From assembly GCF_023023025.1 (NCBI RefSeq), contig NZ_CP095481.1, forward strand, positions 3,720,001 through 3,784,000: 64,000 nt of DNA, in the 5' to 3' direction. The translations under genes and the position numbers were made by a program. Positions 1 to 8,394 of this stretch are shown here, in pieces; the stretch's first letter is position 1, and each line of letters begins with the position of its first letter. This DNA comes from Amycolatopsis sp. WQ 127309. GTDB taxonomy: Bacteria; Actinomycetota; Actinomycetes; Mycobacteriales; Pseudonocardiaceae. Below the pieces are notes generated by a model. The model saw only the letters and a program-made list of their open reading frames with translations, was not told where the DNA came from and ran no database searches.

Positions 1-284
1 GCCTCCCGCAGCGCCGCGTCGGCCAACGTCGCGTCGGACGGTTCGCAGTGCCCGCCGAGCTGCAGCCACCGGCCGACGCGCGGGTGCAGCGTGAGCAGCA
101 CCCGCGTGCCGGTGTGGTCCAGCAGCACCGCGGACGCCGTCAGGTGCCCGGCCTCGCACGACCGGCGGCACGTGTCGTCCCGCGCCGCGAGAAAGCCGAG
201 GAACGCCTGGCGCAGCGACTCCTGGGACGCGTCCGGAGGCGTCCACGAACCCAGCGTCGCGACGGCTTCGGCGTGCAGGCTCAC
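1..284 (-). CDS. Nudix hydrolase, partial (C-terminal part off the left edge)
   Basis: The reading frame begins with GTG at 284 and runs leftward off the window, giving about 94 residues. The last visible part reads [22 protein letters not shown], which fits the start of a Nudix box (GG, E, then REA). The canonical second acidic residue is D here. Nudix enzymes hydrolyse nucleoside diphosphates linked to another moiety; the substrate cannot be told. The start codon overlaps the fbiB stop as GTGA, so it is the last visible gene of a GNAT-fbiA-fbiB-Nudix operon and is probably translationally coupled. A link to F420 metabolism is only inferred from position. Confidence 0.8.
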   Translation of the reverse strand, partial: MSLHAEAVATLGSWTPPDASQESLRQAFLGFLAARDDTCRRSCEAGHLTASAVLLDHTGTRVLLTLHPRVGRWLQLGGHCEPSDATLADAALRE

Positions 285-1627
285 AGCTCCAGCAGCCCGT
301 CACCCGGCGCGGCCGCTCCCCGCGGGGCCGGCTCGGCCAGCGGGATGCCGATCGCGACCGAGCCCAGCGGCTGCCAGCGCTCGTCCAGGCCGAGGACGTC
401 GCGGACGATGTCCGCGGCGAAGATCGTCGACCCGATCCAGCACGAGCCGAGGCCTTCGGCGGCGAGCGCGACCAGCAGGCCCTGCACCGCGGCCCCGCCG
501 GCGACGGTGAACATCGTCTTCTCGCAGTCGTTGCGGCGGGCGTCGGGGTAGGTGTGCGCGCCGTCCGGCACCAGGAACGGGATGACGATTTCCGGGGCCC
601 GGTAAAGGATGTCGCCGCGGCTGAGCCGCTTCTCGACCTGCTCCGGGGTGAACTCGTCGCCGTTGAGGTCCGCCTGCCACGATTCACGCATCGCGTCGAG
701 CAGTTCCTTGCGCTTCGCGCCGTCGCGGAGCCAGACGAACCGCACCGGGTGCGTGTGGTGCGGCGCGGGCGCGGTCAGCGCGGAGCCGACGGCTCGCCGG
801 ATCGACGTCGGCGAGACCGGTTCGTCGCTGAACTGCCGCACCGACCGCCGGACCGGCACGGCTTCCCGGCGGCCCTGCGCGATGGCTTCGTTGGTGCCCA
901 GCCGGAAGAGGTCCTCTTCGAGCGGCCGGATGAGCGTCCGCGCGGTCGAGCCGTCGTCGAAGAGGTCCAGCCCGCGGACGACGGCGACCGGCGTCCCGCC
1001 CAGCTTGCCCTTGACCAGGTCCGCGGCCGACGCGAGCTCGTCGGCGATCGCCACCTCGGTGACGGCCAGCTCGTTGCCCTGGCCGTCGATCGTGCCCCGG
1101 TAGGCGTGCAGCACGCGCAGCCCGGACGCGCCGATGGCGTTGTCGGTCTGCCCGACCCGCCAGGCGCGGCCCATGGTGTCGGTGACGACGACGGCGACCT
1201 CGACGCCGAGCCGTTCGCGCAGCCCGTTGCGCAGCGCCAGCGCGGACGCGTCCGGGTCGGCGGGCAGCAGCGCGACCTCGTCACCGGCCACATTGGACGC
1301 GTCGATGCCGGACGCCGCCTGCACGATGCCCAGCGGGTTCTCGGTGATCACCGTGCGGGCGATCCGCGCGACGATCCGCACGGCTTCCTGCTCGACGAGC
1401 TTGCGGCGGGCGGCGTCGCGGGCCTCGGGCTCGGTGGGCACGCGGACGAGCCTGCCCTCGGCCTTCGAGACGATCTTGCTGGTCACGACCACGACGTCGC
1501 CCGAGCGCAGCCACGGCGCGGCGGTGACGATCGCGCCGGTCAGGTCGTCGCCCGGGCGGAACTCGGGCAGCCCGGTGACGGGCAGGATCTCCAGCTTCGG
1601 GGAAGCGTGGTCGGCGGTGTTACTCAA
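281..1627 (-). CDS. fbiB: Coenzyme F420 gamma-glutamyl ligase / dehydro-F420-0 reductase FbiB
   Basis: This 448-residue two-domain protein finishes coenzyme F420. The N-terminal half is the CofE-type ligase that adds gamma-linked glutamates; visible blocks are [27 protein letters not shown] and [17 protein letters not shown]. The C-terminal half is a nitroreductase-type FMN domain starting near [12 protein letters not shown]; in mycobacteria this domain reduces dehydro-F420-0. The length matches mycobacterial FbiB. I chose the TTG at 1627, which overlaps the fbiA stop by 8 bp; an upstream in-frame extension to 1684 would lie entirely inside fbiA. The stop overlaps the start of the Nudix gene. 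Confidence 0.95.
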   Translation of the reverse strand: MSNTADHASPKLEILPVTGLPEFRPGDDLTGAIVTAAPWLRSGDVVVVTSKIVSKAEGRLVRVPTEPEARDAARRKLVEQEAVRIVARIARTVITENPLGIVQAASGIDASNVAGDEVALLPADPDASALALRNGLRERLGVEVAVVVTDTMGRAWRVGQTDNAIGASGLRVLHAYRGTIDGQGNELAVTEVAIADELASAADLVKGKLGGTPVAVVRGLDLFDDGSTARTLIRPLEEDLFRLGTNEAIAQGRREAVPVRRSVRQFSDEPVSPTSIRRAVGSALTAPAPHHTHPVRFVWLRDGAKRKELLDAMRESWQADLNGDEFTPEQVEKRLSRGDILYRAPEIVIPFLVPDGAHTYPDARRNDCEKTMFTVAGGAAVQGLLVALAAEGLGSCWIGSTIFAADIVRDVLGLDERWQPLGSVAIGIPLAEPAPRGAAAPGDGLLEL

Positions 1628-2609
1628 CAGGGGCTCCAGCGAGTTCGAGAGCGGCACGGGCCATCGCCGCGGTCGCGTCCACATCGGACATCAGCAGCGG
1701 CACGTCGCGGACGGTCACGCCCGGCACGTCGGCCGTCTCGCCTTCGGCGATCAGCCAGCCGTCGAGCACGCCGTCGTCCTTGCGCGAGCCGTAGTGCCGG
1801 CCCACCGCCTCGGCCGACGTCTCGACGCCGATCGCGGTCAGGCACGCGTCGGCCATCCCGCGCAGCGCCTTGCCGCCGATGATCGGGGACACCCCGACCA
1901 CACCGGCCGACGTCTTGCGCAGCGCGTCCCGGATACCGGGCACGCCGAGGGTGGTGCCGACCGACACCACCGGGTTCGACGGCGCGAACAGCACCGCGTC
2001 GGCGCCCGCGATGGCCTCGAGCACGCCCGGCGCGGGCTTGGCCTCGTCGGTGCCGACGGCGACGATCGAGTGCGCCTCCGGCTCGGCGCGGTAGCGCACC
2101 CACCACTCCTGGAAGTGGATGGCCTTCTGCTGGCCGGCCTGGTCCGGGTCGTCGATCACGACGTGCGTCTCGACGCGGTCGTCCGACATCGGCAGCAGCC
2201 GGACGCCGGGTTGCCAGCGGTCGCACAGGGCCTCGGTCACCGCGGACAGCGGGTAGCCCGCGCGCAGCATCCGGGACCGGATCAGGTGGGTGGCGATGTC
2301 CTTGTCGCCGAGCCCGAACCAGTCCGGGTCGGCGCCGTAGGCCGCCAGCTCCTCCTTGACCACCCAGGTCTCGCCCGAGTGCCCCCAGCCGCGTTCCTTG
2401 TCGATCCCGCCGCCCAGGGTGTACATGCAAGTGTCGAGGTCAGGGCAGATCCGCAGACCGTGCATCCAGACGTCGTCGCCGGTGTTGACCAGCGCCGTCA
2501 CCTCGTGCGGCGACTCGCTCGCGCCCTCCGGCGCCATGCCCAGTGCTGCCTTGACTCCCAGCAGGAAACGGGCCCCGCCCACTCCGCCGACCATCACCAC
2601 GATCTTCAC
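1620..2609 (-). CDS. fbiA: F420 2-phospho-L-lactate (or enolpyruvate) transferase FbiA/CofD
   Basis: The 329-residue product transfers the phospho-lactyl or phosphoenolpyruvyl group onto Fo, forming (dehydro-)F420-0 in the cytoplasm. The N-terminus carries the CofD nucleotide-binding run [18 protein letters not shown], followed by [20 protein letters not shown]. The length agrees with the mycobacterial enzyme (about 331 residues). The start is GTG at 2609, overlapping the upstream GNAT stop as GTGA, and the stop is overlapped by fbiB, so the whole set is translationally coupled. Downstream FbiB uses its product directly. Confidence 0.96.
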   Translation of the reverse strand: MKIVVMVGGVGGARFLLGVKAALGMAPEGASESPHEVTALVNTGDDVWMHGLRICPDLDTCMYTLGGGIDKERGWGHSGETWVVKEELAAYGADPDWFGLGDKDIATHLIRSRMLRAGYPLSAVTEALCDRWQPGVRLLPMSDDRVETHVVIDDPDQAGQQKAIHFQEWWVRYRAEPEAHSIVAVGTDEAKPAPGVLEAIAGADAVLFAPSNPVVSVGTTLGVPGIRDALRKTSAGVVGVSPIIGGKALRGMADACLTAIGVETSAEAVGRHYGSRKDDGVLDGWLIAEGETADVPGVTVRDVPLLMSDVDATAAMARAALELAGAPVE

Positions 2610-3394
2610 GACGTCGAATCTTCCTCTCCCTCGATGCGCGAGCCGGGTGCGGGCACCCAGTAGCGGTATCGGTGGTGCGGGGCGTACCCGAGCCCCGCGT
2701 AGAGCGCGAGCGCGCCCTCGTTGCCTTCCGCGACCTGCAACACCGCGCGATCGGCCCCGTGTTCCACGCCCCAGGCACCCACCGCCCCCATCAGCGCGGA
2801 CGCGAGCCCGCGGCGCCGGAAGGCCGGGGCGACCTCGAGCCGGCCGACGTGCAGCCAGCCGTCGACCAGCGCGCCGCGGACGACACCGGCCGTAACGCCG
2901 TCGAGCGTCGCGACGCCGTAGCCGACCTTGCCGCCGGTCAGGACGCTTCGCGCGGCCGGAGAGTCCTCTCCGGCTCCGAGTGTCAGCTCCCACCAGGCCG
3001 GGGTCGGCTCACCCGTCACTTTCCCTAGGAAAGATGCGTCAGAGGGGCCGGATTTGACACTTTCCCTGAGAAAGCTGCGTCCGGCGGCCAGCGGCGTGGT
3101 GAGCACGACGACCTCGTGGCCACGGCGGTGGCGCTTCGCCTCGACCCAGCCTTCGGCGACGATCGCGCGCTCGTTCGGGCTGTCGCGGACGACCTGCGCC
3201 ATCGGCGGGATCCCCCGATCGTGGGCGAAGTCACACACCGCGTCCAGGGCCTCGCGGACCGGCCGTCCGGCGTCCCCGACGGCCAGGACACTGTTCGCAC
3301 GGCCGGTGAAGCCGCCGGCCCAGCGCAGCACCCACTCGCCGAGCTGCGCCTCGGCCAGCGGGGGCCAGGCCCGGCTGCAGCGGATCTCAAGCAT
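2606..3394 (-). CDS. GNAT-family N-acetyltransferase, Rv0428c/cg3035-like
   Basis: The 262-residue protein has a C-terminal GNAT domain with the acetyl-CoA loop FRRRGLASALMGAV and the end motif NEGALALYAGLGY. The N-terminal half (WPPLAEAQLGEWVLRWAGGF...) resembles the two-domain Rv0428c/cg3035 family; the acceptor is unknown. The start is ATG 3394; a GTG five codons upstream (3409) is possible. The middle of the protein (SFLRESVKSGPSDASFLGKV) is encoded by two tandem copies of an element that is intergenic elsewhere in this window (3015-3082), an in-frame insertion between the domains. First gene of the fbiA operon; its GTGA overlap suggests coupling. Confidence 0.85.
   Translation of the reverse strand: MLEIRCSRAWPPLAEAQLGEWVLRWAGGFTGRANSVLAVGDAGRPVREALDAVCDFAHDRGIPPMAQVVRDSPNERAIVAEGWVEAKRHRRGHEVVVLTTPLAAGRSFLRESVKSGPSDASFLGKVTGEPTPAWWELTLGAGEDSPAARSVLTGGKVGYGVATLDGVTAGVVRGALVDGWLHVGRLEVAPAFRRRGLASALMGAVGAWGVEHGADRAVLQVAEGNEGALALYAGLGYAPHHRYRYWVPAPGSRIEGEEDSTS
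3015..3082. repeat. Two tandem copies of an intergenic-type repeat inside the GNAT gene
   Basis: CACTTTCCCTAGGAAAGATG at 3017-3036 is identical to sequence at 7297-7316 and 54057-54076, both intergenic. A second, diverged direct copy (CACTTTCCCTGAGAAAGCTG) follows at 3057-3076. Here the element keeps the reading frame and adds about 22 residues to the acetyltransferase. Confidence 0.9.
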
Positions 3395-3461
3395 TTCGGG
3401 ACCGTTCACGGCTAGATTGTCCCTGAGGCGGCGAACCGATTTCCGAAGGAGGCCGGGTGCG

Positions 3462-3638
3462 ATGGGCGTCCAGCGCAAGGACGAACGGCACAAGGAAGAG
3501 CTGGTCGACGACATCTCCGAGGGCTTCAACCGCGCTGTCGGCGCGAAGGAGGACGAAGAGGGTGCGCCCGCCAAGCCCAAGTTCGTGATCACCGGCGATG
3601 CCCGCGCCGTCCCGCCCAAGCGCCGCCGCGACCGTTGA
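3462..3638 (+). CDS. Small conserved actinobacterial protein, 58 residues
   Basis: MGVQRKDERHKEELVDDISE opens a short, charged protein ending in PPKRRRDR. A strong ribosome site (GAAGGAGG, 3445-3452) precedes the ATG by 9 bases. The protein has no signal peptide or membrane segment, and the middle is acidic (KEDEEG). I recognise no domain and propose no function. It is transcribed away from the GNAT-fbi operon, with only about 70 bases between the two starts. A hairpin at 3646-3664 probably ends its transcript. Confidence 0.75.
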   Translation: MGVQRKDERHKEELVDDISEGFNRAVGAKEDEEGAPAKPKFVITGDARAVPPKRRRDR

Positions 3639-3645
3639 TCCCCGC

Positions 3646-3664
3646 CATACCCCGAGTATGGCTA
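3646..3664 (+). terminator. Hairpin after the 58-residue gene
   Basis: GCCATAC-CCCGA-GTATGGC forms a 7-bp perfect stem with a 5-base loop 8 bases after the stop codon. There is no T-tract, as is common in high-GC actinobacteria. Confidence 0.5.
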
Positions 3665-3678
3665 AGGGTTGCCTCACC
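3665..3678 (+). promoter_or_regulatory. Weak DtxR/IdeR-like iron box upstream of fdxA
   Basis: AGGGTTGCCTCACC matches 11 of 14 positions of the central iron-box sequence AGGTTAGCCTAACC. It lies 25 bases before a TAATGT -10-like hexamer (3703-3708) upstream of the ferredoxin gene. The match is imperfect and may be chance. Confidence 0.25.
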
Positions 3679-3750
3679 ATCCCGACCGGTGGCCGTGCCG
3701 CGTAATGTCGGCGGCGACTGGCTGTTGGCAGAGAAAAGCAGGAGTGCGCA

Positions 3751-4077
3751 GTGACCTACGTGATCGCCGAGCCCTGCGTCGACTTGCTCGACAAGGCGTG
3801 TATCGACGAGTGCCCCGTGGACTGCATCTACGAGGGCGAACGCATGCTGTACATCCACCCGGACGAGTGCGTCGACTGCGGCGCCTGCGAACCGGTCTGC
3901 CCGGTCGAGGCGATCTACTACGAGGACGACGTCCCGGACGGCTGGTCGGACTACACCAAGGCCAACGTCGACTTCTTCGACGAGCTGGGCTCGCCCGGCG
4001 GCGCGTCGAAGGTCGGCAAGACCGCCCACGACCCCGCCTTCGTCAAGGCGCTGCCCCCTCAGCCCCAGGGCGAATGA
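3751..4077 (+). CDS. fdxA: Seven-iron ferredoxin (3Fe-4S/4Fe-4S), FdxA/FdxC type
   Basis: The 108-residue protein shows the 7Fe ferredoxin pattern: C9, C17, C21 and C25 in the first cluster region, then C40, C43, C46 and C50P in a CxxCxxCxxxCP motif. The C-terminal extension ([20 protein letters not shown]) is typical of this family. It is a cytoplasmic electron carrier. The GTG start is supported by CAGGAG about 8 bases upstream. The stop overlaps the dapC ATG as ATGA; the same gene pair (fdxC, then the Rv1178 aminotransferase) stands together in M. tuberculosis, so coupled expression is likely. Confidence 0.95.
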   Translation: MTYVIAEPCVDLLDKACIDECPVDCIYEGERMLYIHPDECVDCGACEPVCPVEAIYYEDDVPDGWSDYTKANVDFFDELGSPGGASKVGKTAHDPAFVKALPPQPQGE

Positions 4078-5165
4078 GCCGCGTCGCGCTGCCCGACTTC
4101 CCCTGGGATTCGCTCGCCGAGGTCAAGGCCACGGCGCAGGCGCATCCCGGCGGTGTCGTCGACCTCTCGATCGGCACGCCCGTCGACCCGGTCCCGGCCG
4201 GCATCCGTGACGCCCTGGCGTCGGTCTCGGAGATCCCCGGGTACCCGACGACCCACGGCATCCCGGCGCTGCGCGCGGCGGCCATCGCCGCGCTCGGCCG
4301 CCGCCACGGGGTCACCGGCATCGAGGCCGGCGCCGTGCTGCCGACGATCGGGTCCAAGGAAGCCGTCGCCTGGCTGCCACGGCTGCTCGGCTTCGGCGAG
4401 GGTGACGTCGTCGTCATCCCGGAGCTGGCCTACCCGACCTACGAGGTCGGGGCGCTGCTCGCGGGCGCGTCGATCCTGCGGTCCGACGGCTTGACGGCGC
4501 TGGGCCCGCAGCGCCCGGCGATGATCTGGCTCAACTCGCCGTCCAACCCGACCGGCAAGGTGCTGCCCGTCGAGCACCTGCGCAAGGTCGTCGAGTGGGC
4601 GCGCGAGCGTGACGTCGTGGTGGTGTCCGACGAGTGCTACCTGGCGCTCGGCTGGGAGACCGAACCGCTGTCGGTGCTGCACCCGGACGTCTCCGGCGGC
4701 AGCACCGAGGGCCTGATCGCGGTGCACTCGCTGTCGAAGTCGGCGAACCTGGCCAGCTACCGCGCCGGGTTCCTGACCGGCGACCCCCGCCTGATCGCGC
4801 AACTGCTGGAGATCCGCAAGCACGCGGGCATGATCGTGCCGCGCCCGGTCCAGGAGGCGATGGTCGCCGCCCTGACCGACGACGAGGCCCTGGCCGCACA
4901 ACGCGAACGCTACGCCCGCCGCCGGCTGGCACTGCGGAAGGCGTTGCAGGACAACGGCTTCCGCGTCGACCACTCCGAGGCCGGTCTGTACCTCTGGGCC
5001 ACCCGCGACGAGGACGCCCACGCGACGGTGGCGTGGCTCGCCGACCGCGGCATCCTGGTCGCGCCGGGCACGTTCTACGGCCCCAAGGGCGGCAAGCACG
5101 TCCGCGTCGCGCTGACGGCGACCGACGAGCGCGTCGACGCGGCTGTCGAGCGTCTCAGCGCCTAG
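4074..5165 (+). CDS. dapC: Succinyldiaminopimelate transaminase (DapC), PLP-dependent
   Basis: This 363-residue class I/II aminotransferase (fold type I) converts N-succinyl-2-amino-6-ketopimelate to N-succinyl-LL-diaminopimelate with glutamate as amino donor, in lysine and peptidoglycan synthesis. The PLP lysine is K222 in [26 protein letters not shown] and [10 protein letters not shown] are the usual cofactor-contact blocks. The ATG is chosen at the ATGA overlap with fdxA. dapD and dapE lie 3-6 kb downstream, giving three steps of one branch in this window. Its stop overlaps the convergent TetR stop (CTAG). Confidence 0.92.
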   Translation: MSRVALPDFPWDSLAEVKATAQAHPGGVVDLSIGTPVDPVPAGIRDALASVSEIPGYPTTHGIPALRAAAIAALGRRHGVTGIEAGAVLPTIGSKEAVAWLPRLLGFGEGDVVVIPELAYPTYEVGALLAGASILRSDGLTALGPQRPAMIWLNSPSNPTGKVLPVEHLRKVVEWARERDVVVVSDECYLALGWETEPLSVLHPDVSGGSTEGLIAVHSLSKSANLASYRAGFLTGDPRLIAQLLEIRKHAGMIVPRPVQEAMVAALTDDEALAAQRERYARRRLALRKALQDNGFRVDHSEAGLYLWATRDEDAHATVAWLADRGILVAPGTFYGPKGGKHVRVALTATDERVDAAVERLSA

Positions 5166-5773
5166 TAGTCGCGGCCGGTGAAGCCGCGGTAGACGAACCG
5201 GGTGAGGGCCTCGACCGCCTCTTCGTCGGTCGGCGGGGTCCAGCCGGTGGGGGCCGGGTCGAGCAGCCACATCTGCGCGAAGCTGTCGACCAGCCGGTAC
5301 ATCATCACGATGCTGAGGTCCAGCCGCGCCGGCAGCCGCATGCCCGCGGCCGTGATGTGCTCGAGGTGGCCGTTGAGGTCCGCCGCTTGCGTGGCGCCGA
5401 AGCCGGCGAGGGTGCGGGCGAACGCGTCGTTCACCAGTGCCGCCTGGCCGAGGGCCCGCATCGTCGACGCGTGTTCCTTGTAGAACTCCCAGTACTGCGC
5501 CACGTGCCAGCGCACGGCCGCCGGGTCGCTGAAGTCCGAGAGGTGGCCCTCGGCCAGCGCGCTCTCGTCGCCTGAGGTCGCGATGTCGGCCAGGAGCGCC
5601 TCGAGCAGCTCTTCCTTGCTGGCGAAGTGGTTGTAGAACGACCCCGCCGCGCGCCCGGCCTCCGCCGTGATGTCGGTGATCTTGGTGTTCAGGTAGCCCT
5701 TGTGCGCGAACACGCGCCGGGCCGCCGCCTTCAGTGCGGCCTCGGTCTCCGCGGCCTTCTCCTTGCGGTTCAC
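5162..5773 (-). CDS. TetR-family transcriptional repressor
   Basis: The 203-residue protein has an N-terminal TetR helix-turn-helix (AAARRVFAHKGYLNTKITDITAEAGRAAGSFYNHFASKEELL, about residues 13-55) and a helical ligand-binding C-terminal part. The GTG at 5773 is preceded by a perfect AAGGAGG 8 bases upstream, which beats the longer in-frame starts. It is divergent from the FAD monooxygenase, with two tandem 14-bp palindromes between them, so it most likely represses itself and the monooxygenase and is released by the substrate or a related compound. Confidence 0.9.
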   Translation of the reverse strand: MNRKEKAAETEAALKAAARRVFAHKGYLNTKITDITAEAGRAAGSFYNHFASKEELLEALLADIATSGDESALAEGHLSDFSDPAAVRWHVAQYWEFYKEHASTMRALGQAALVNDAFARTLAGFGATQAADLNGHLEHITAAGMRLPARLDLSIVMMYRLVDSFAQMWLLDPAPTGWTPPTDEEAVEALTRFVYRGFTGRDY

Positions 5774-5811
5774 CGCCACCTCCTTGACGCGGGACGCTAG
5801 CAGTGTCATTC

Positions 5812-5840
5812 TGAATCCAGATTCACTGAATTTCAATTCA
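5812..5840. promoter_or_regulatory. Tandem TetR operators
   Basis: TGAATCCAGATTCA (5812-5825) and TGAATTTCAATTCA (5827-5840) are 14-bp palindromes of the form TGAATY-NN-RATTCA, placed 15 bp apart. They fill the gap between the divergent TetR gene and the monooxygenase gene. Confidence 0.8.
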
Positions 5841-5853
5841 CTGGGAGGGCGAC

Positions 5854-7254
5854 ATGGACACCACGGTGCTGATCGCGGGGGCGGGGCCGACCGGGCTGAC
5901 GCTGGGCATCGAACTGGCACGGCGCGACGTCGCCGTGCGGATCATCGACAAGGCCGAGACGTTCTTCGTCGGCTCACGCGGCGACGGACTGCAGCCGCGC
6001 ACGCTGGAGGTCTTCGAGGACCTCGGCGTGCTCGACGCCGTGCTCGCGCAGGGCGCCGCGCCGGTGCCGATGAAGATCCACCTCGGCGGCGAGGTCGTCG
6101 GCGAGCGGATGATGTTCGACCCGGTCGAGCCGACGCCGGCGAAGCCGTACCCGACCGGCTGGTTCCTCGGCCAGTCGCAGACCGAGGGCATCCTGCGCGA
6201 CCGGCTCGCCGAGTTCGGCGTCCGCGTCGAGCTGGCCACCGCGCTGACCGGCTTCGAGCAGGACGCCGACGGCGTCACGGCCACGCTGAGCACGGGCGAG
6301 ACGGTCCGCGCGGCCTACCTGGTGGGGGCGGACGGCGGCAAGAGCCTCGTGCGCAAGGCGCTGGGGATCGCGTTCGAGGGCAGCACGGACGAGTCGATCC
6401 GGATGCTGCTCGGCGACGTCCGGGCCGAAGGCCTCGACCGCGGCTACGGCCACTGGTTCGCGACGCCGGAGAACCCGATGAGCGGCATGATGTTCAGCCC
6501 GCTGCCGGGCACTCCGCACTTCCAGTTCGGCTCGCCGCTCGGCGACGGCGACGTGGACGTCGAGACGGCGCTGCCCGCGGTCCAGGCCCGGCTCGACGCG
6601 CTGACCGGCGGCGGCGTCGTGCTGTCCGACCTGGCCTGGTCGACGGTCTGGCGGCCGAACATCCGGCTCGCGGCGCGCTTCCGCGACGGCCGGGTCTTCC
6701 TGGCCGGCGACGCGGCGCACGTCCACCCGCCGACCGGCGGCCAGGGCCTCAACACCGGCGTCCAGGACGGCTACAACCTGGGCTGGAAGCTCGCCGACGG
6801 CTCACCGGAGCTGCTCGACAGCTACGAGGTGGAGCGGCGGACCGTCGCGGCGCGGGTGCTGGGCGTCTCGACGGGGCTGCTGCAGAAGTACAAGGACGGC
6901 GACGAGGACGCCCACAAGCGCGGCGAGGACACCCAGCAGCTGGACATCACCTACCGCGGCGGCCCGCTGTCCCCGGCCGGCACCGGCGCGCTGCAGCCGG
7001 GCGACCGCGCCCCGGACGCCCCGCTGACCGACGCCAACGGCAAGCGCGTCCGGCTGTTCGAGCTGTTCCGCGGCCCGCACGCGACGGAGCTGTCCTTCGG
7101 CGACGGCCCCGGCCTGCGGATCCTTCCGCAGGGGAGCGTCGCGACGGGCACGGAGCTGGTCGACGACGGCGGCCACGCGTACGCGGCGTACGAGGCCGAG
7201 GGCGGCCGGACGGTGCTGGTGCGGCCGGACGGGTACGTCTGGTCGGTCTCCTGA
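5854..7254 (+). CDS. FAD-dependent aromatic monooxygenase (class A, PheA/TfdB-like)
   Basis: The 466-residue flavoprotein begins with a Rossmann fingerprint (LIAGAGPTGLTLGIELARRD, residues 6-25). It has the DG motif YLVGADGGKSLVRKALG and the GD motif VFLAGDAAHVHPPTGGQGLN. The C-terminal third is the thioredoxin-like domain of phenol-hydroxylase types (GDRAPDAPLTDANGKRVRLFELF). Such enzymes hydroxylate phenols or polyketides, or inactivate antibiotics, using NAD(P)H and O2; the substrate cannot be read from sequence. GGGAGG sits about 8 bases before the ATG. Control by the divergent TetR suggests an inducible detoxification or catabolic role. Confidence 0.9.
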   Translation: MDTTVLIAGAGPTGLTLGIELARRDVAVRIIDKAETFFVGSRGDGLQPRTLEVFEDLGVLDAVLAQGAAPVPMKIHLGGEVVGERMMFDPVEPTPAKPYPTGWFLGQSQTEGILRDRLAEFGVRVELATALTGFEQDADGVTATLSTGETVRAAYLVGADGGKSLVRKALGIAFEGSTDESIRMLLGDVRAEGLDRGYGHWFATPENPMSGMMFSPLPGTPHFQFGSPLGDGDVDVETALPAVQARLDALTGGGVVLSDLAWSTVWRPNIRLAARFRDGRVFLAGDAAHVHPPTGGQGLNTGVQDGYNLGWKLADGSPELLDSYEVERRTVAARVLGVSTGLLQKYKDGDEDAHKRGEDTQQLDITYRGGPLSPAGTGALQPGDRAPDAPLTDANGKRVRLFELFRGPHATELSFGDGPGLRILPQGSVATGTELVDDGGHAYAAYEAEGGRTVLVRPDGYVWSVS

Positions 7255-7294
7255 CGAAAACGCCCCTTTCCGACCGCTCGCCCGGCCCGAAGAC

Positions 7295-7359
7295 GTCACT
7301 TTCCCTAGGAAAGATGCGTCTCGGGGGCCTGAAGCCGCATCTTTCCCGGCGAAAGTGAC
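7295..7359. terminator. Repeat-derived hairpin between convergent genes
   Basis: GTCACTTTCCCTAGGAAAGA pairs imperfectly with TCTTTCCCGGCGAAAGTGAC around a GC-rich centre. It separates the monooxygenase (stop 7254) from the convergent CHAD gene (stop 7363) and belongs to the same repeat family as 3015-3082 and 54055-54118. Confidence 0.7.
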
Positions 7360-7362
7360 GGG

Positions 7363-8295
7363 TCAGGCGTGCAGGGCTTGTGCGGCGGCGTCGACGGCTT
7401 CCCAGGAGGCTCGCCACGTCGCGCGGGCCTCGGCTCGGCGGGTCAGCTCGCGCTCCGCGATGCGACCGGCCACGAAGCCGATCGCGCTGTCGCCGGTGTC
7501 CAGCACCGTGCGCATGCGCTCGGCCGCGAGCACCGCGTCCTGGTGGTCGCCCAGCACCGTCTGGAAGTCCTTCGTGGCCGTCAACAGCGCCTTGATCCGC
7601 TTGGCCTGCTTCTTCTTCGCCGACGTCTGGGCCAGCTCGGCGGCGTAACGCAGCTTCTTGCCGTGGATGCGCAGGGCGTGCAGGTCGTCGTCCGGCGGGT
7701 CGGCCGGCAGCGCGCGCACGGCCTTGGCGAGCTTGCGGTGCGGCTTGGCCAGCCCGGCGATCAGGTCGCGCCGCGGAACATCCACAGTGGACGGCGTCGC
7801 CCGGGTCAGCAGGCTGACCTCGCGCAGCAGCGTCGAGTACCGGGCGCTGGACAGGGCCCGGGTGAGCCGCTGCTTCGCCGTCGCGCGCTCGGAGACGAAC
7901 CGGGACACCAGCTGCCGGCCGGCGGGCTGGTCGCGGACCTCGAAGTCGGCGATGACCTCGCGCAGGTGCTCGATCAGGACGTCGTGGTCGCGCACCTCGC
8001 CGAGCGACTGGCCGAGCCAGCCCAGCTCGGCCCGCACCGGCTCGGCGCCGTCGCCGACCAGCTCACCCGAGAGCTTGAGCACGCTGCGCATCCGCCGCAG
8101 GGCGACGCGCATCTGGTGCAGGTCCTCGGGGTCGGCGCCGGAGCGCGTGCCGGGCTCGTGCGCGAGCAGCGCGCGGATCTCCCGGTCGAGCTTGGCGCGC
8201 ACGTGGTGGACCGCCGGATCGGCCGGCCGGGCTTCGACCGGGACGTCGGGCAGTCCCAGCTCGGCCGGGGTGTGGGGCAACGATTCGGTGGTCAC
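7363..8295 (-). CDS. CHAD-domain protein
   Basis: The 310-residue protein is an all-helical CHAD domain (conserved histidine alpha-helical domain), thought to bind polyphosphate. Conserved His/Arg/Lys clusters are visible: LHQMRVALRRMRSVLK (first repeat), EVRDHDVLIEHL, and LHALRIHGKKLRYAAEL with LGDHQDAV (second repeat). The start GTG 8295 has no ribosome site but has TACCAT (8303-8308) 7 bases upstream, fitting a leaderless mRNA. dapD lies upstream in the same direction, separated by a hairpin, so it is probably transcribed on its own. Confidence 0.88.
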   Translation of the reverse strand: MTTESLPHTPAELGLPDVPVEARPADPAVHHVRAKLDREIRALLAHEPGTRSGADPEDLHQMRVALRRMRSVLKLSGELVGDGAEPVRAELGWLGQSLGEVRDHDVLIEHLREVIADFEVRDQPAGRQLVSRFVSERATAKQRLTRALSSARYSTLLREVSLLTRATPSTVDVPRRDLIAGLAKPHRKLAKAVRALPADPPDDDLHALRIHGKKLRYAAELAQTSAKKKQAKRIKALLTATKDFQTVLGDHQDAVLAAERMRTVLDTGDSAIGFVAGRIAERELTRRAEARATWRASWEAVDAAAQALHA

Positions 8296-8338
8296 CAGAT
8301 GAATGGTAGGTGAACAACCCGACGTCACCCAATAAGCT

Positions 8339-8385
8339 GTGAAGGCCCCCTTACCGGCTGTAAGCGCCGGCAAGGAGGCCTTCAC
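8339..8385. terminator. Hairpin downstream of dapD
   Basis: Two 20-base arms, GTGAAGGCCCCCTTACCGGC and GCCGGCAAGGAGGCCTTCAC, pair with two G.U-type mismatches around a 7-base loop. It is the same palindrome family as 11892-11944 and 14798-14848. Confidence 0.75.
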
Positions 8386-8394
8386 GGCTTTTGC

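Noticed and set aside
5854..7254. Assigning the monooxygenase as rifampicin monooxygenase (Rox)
   Set aside because: The N-terminus (LIAGAGPTGLTLGIELARRD...GSRGDGLQPRTLEV) fits the wider class A group and no Rox-specific feature is visible.
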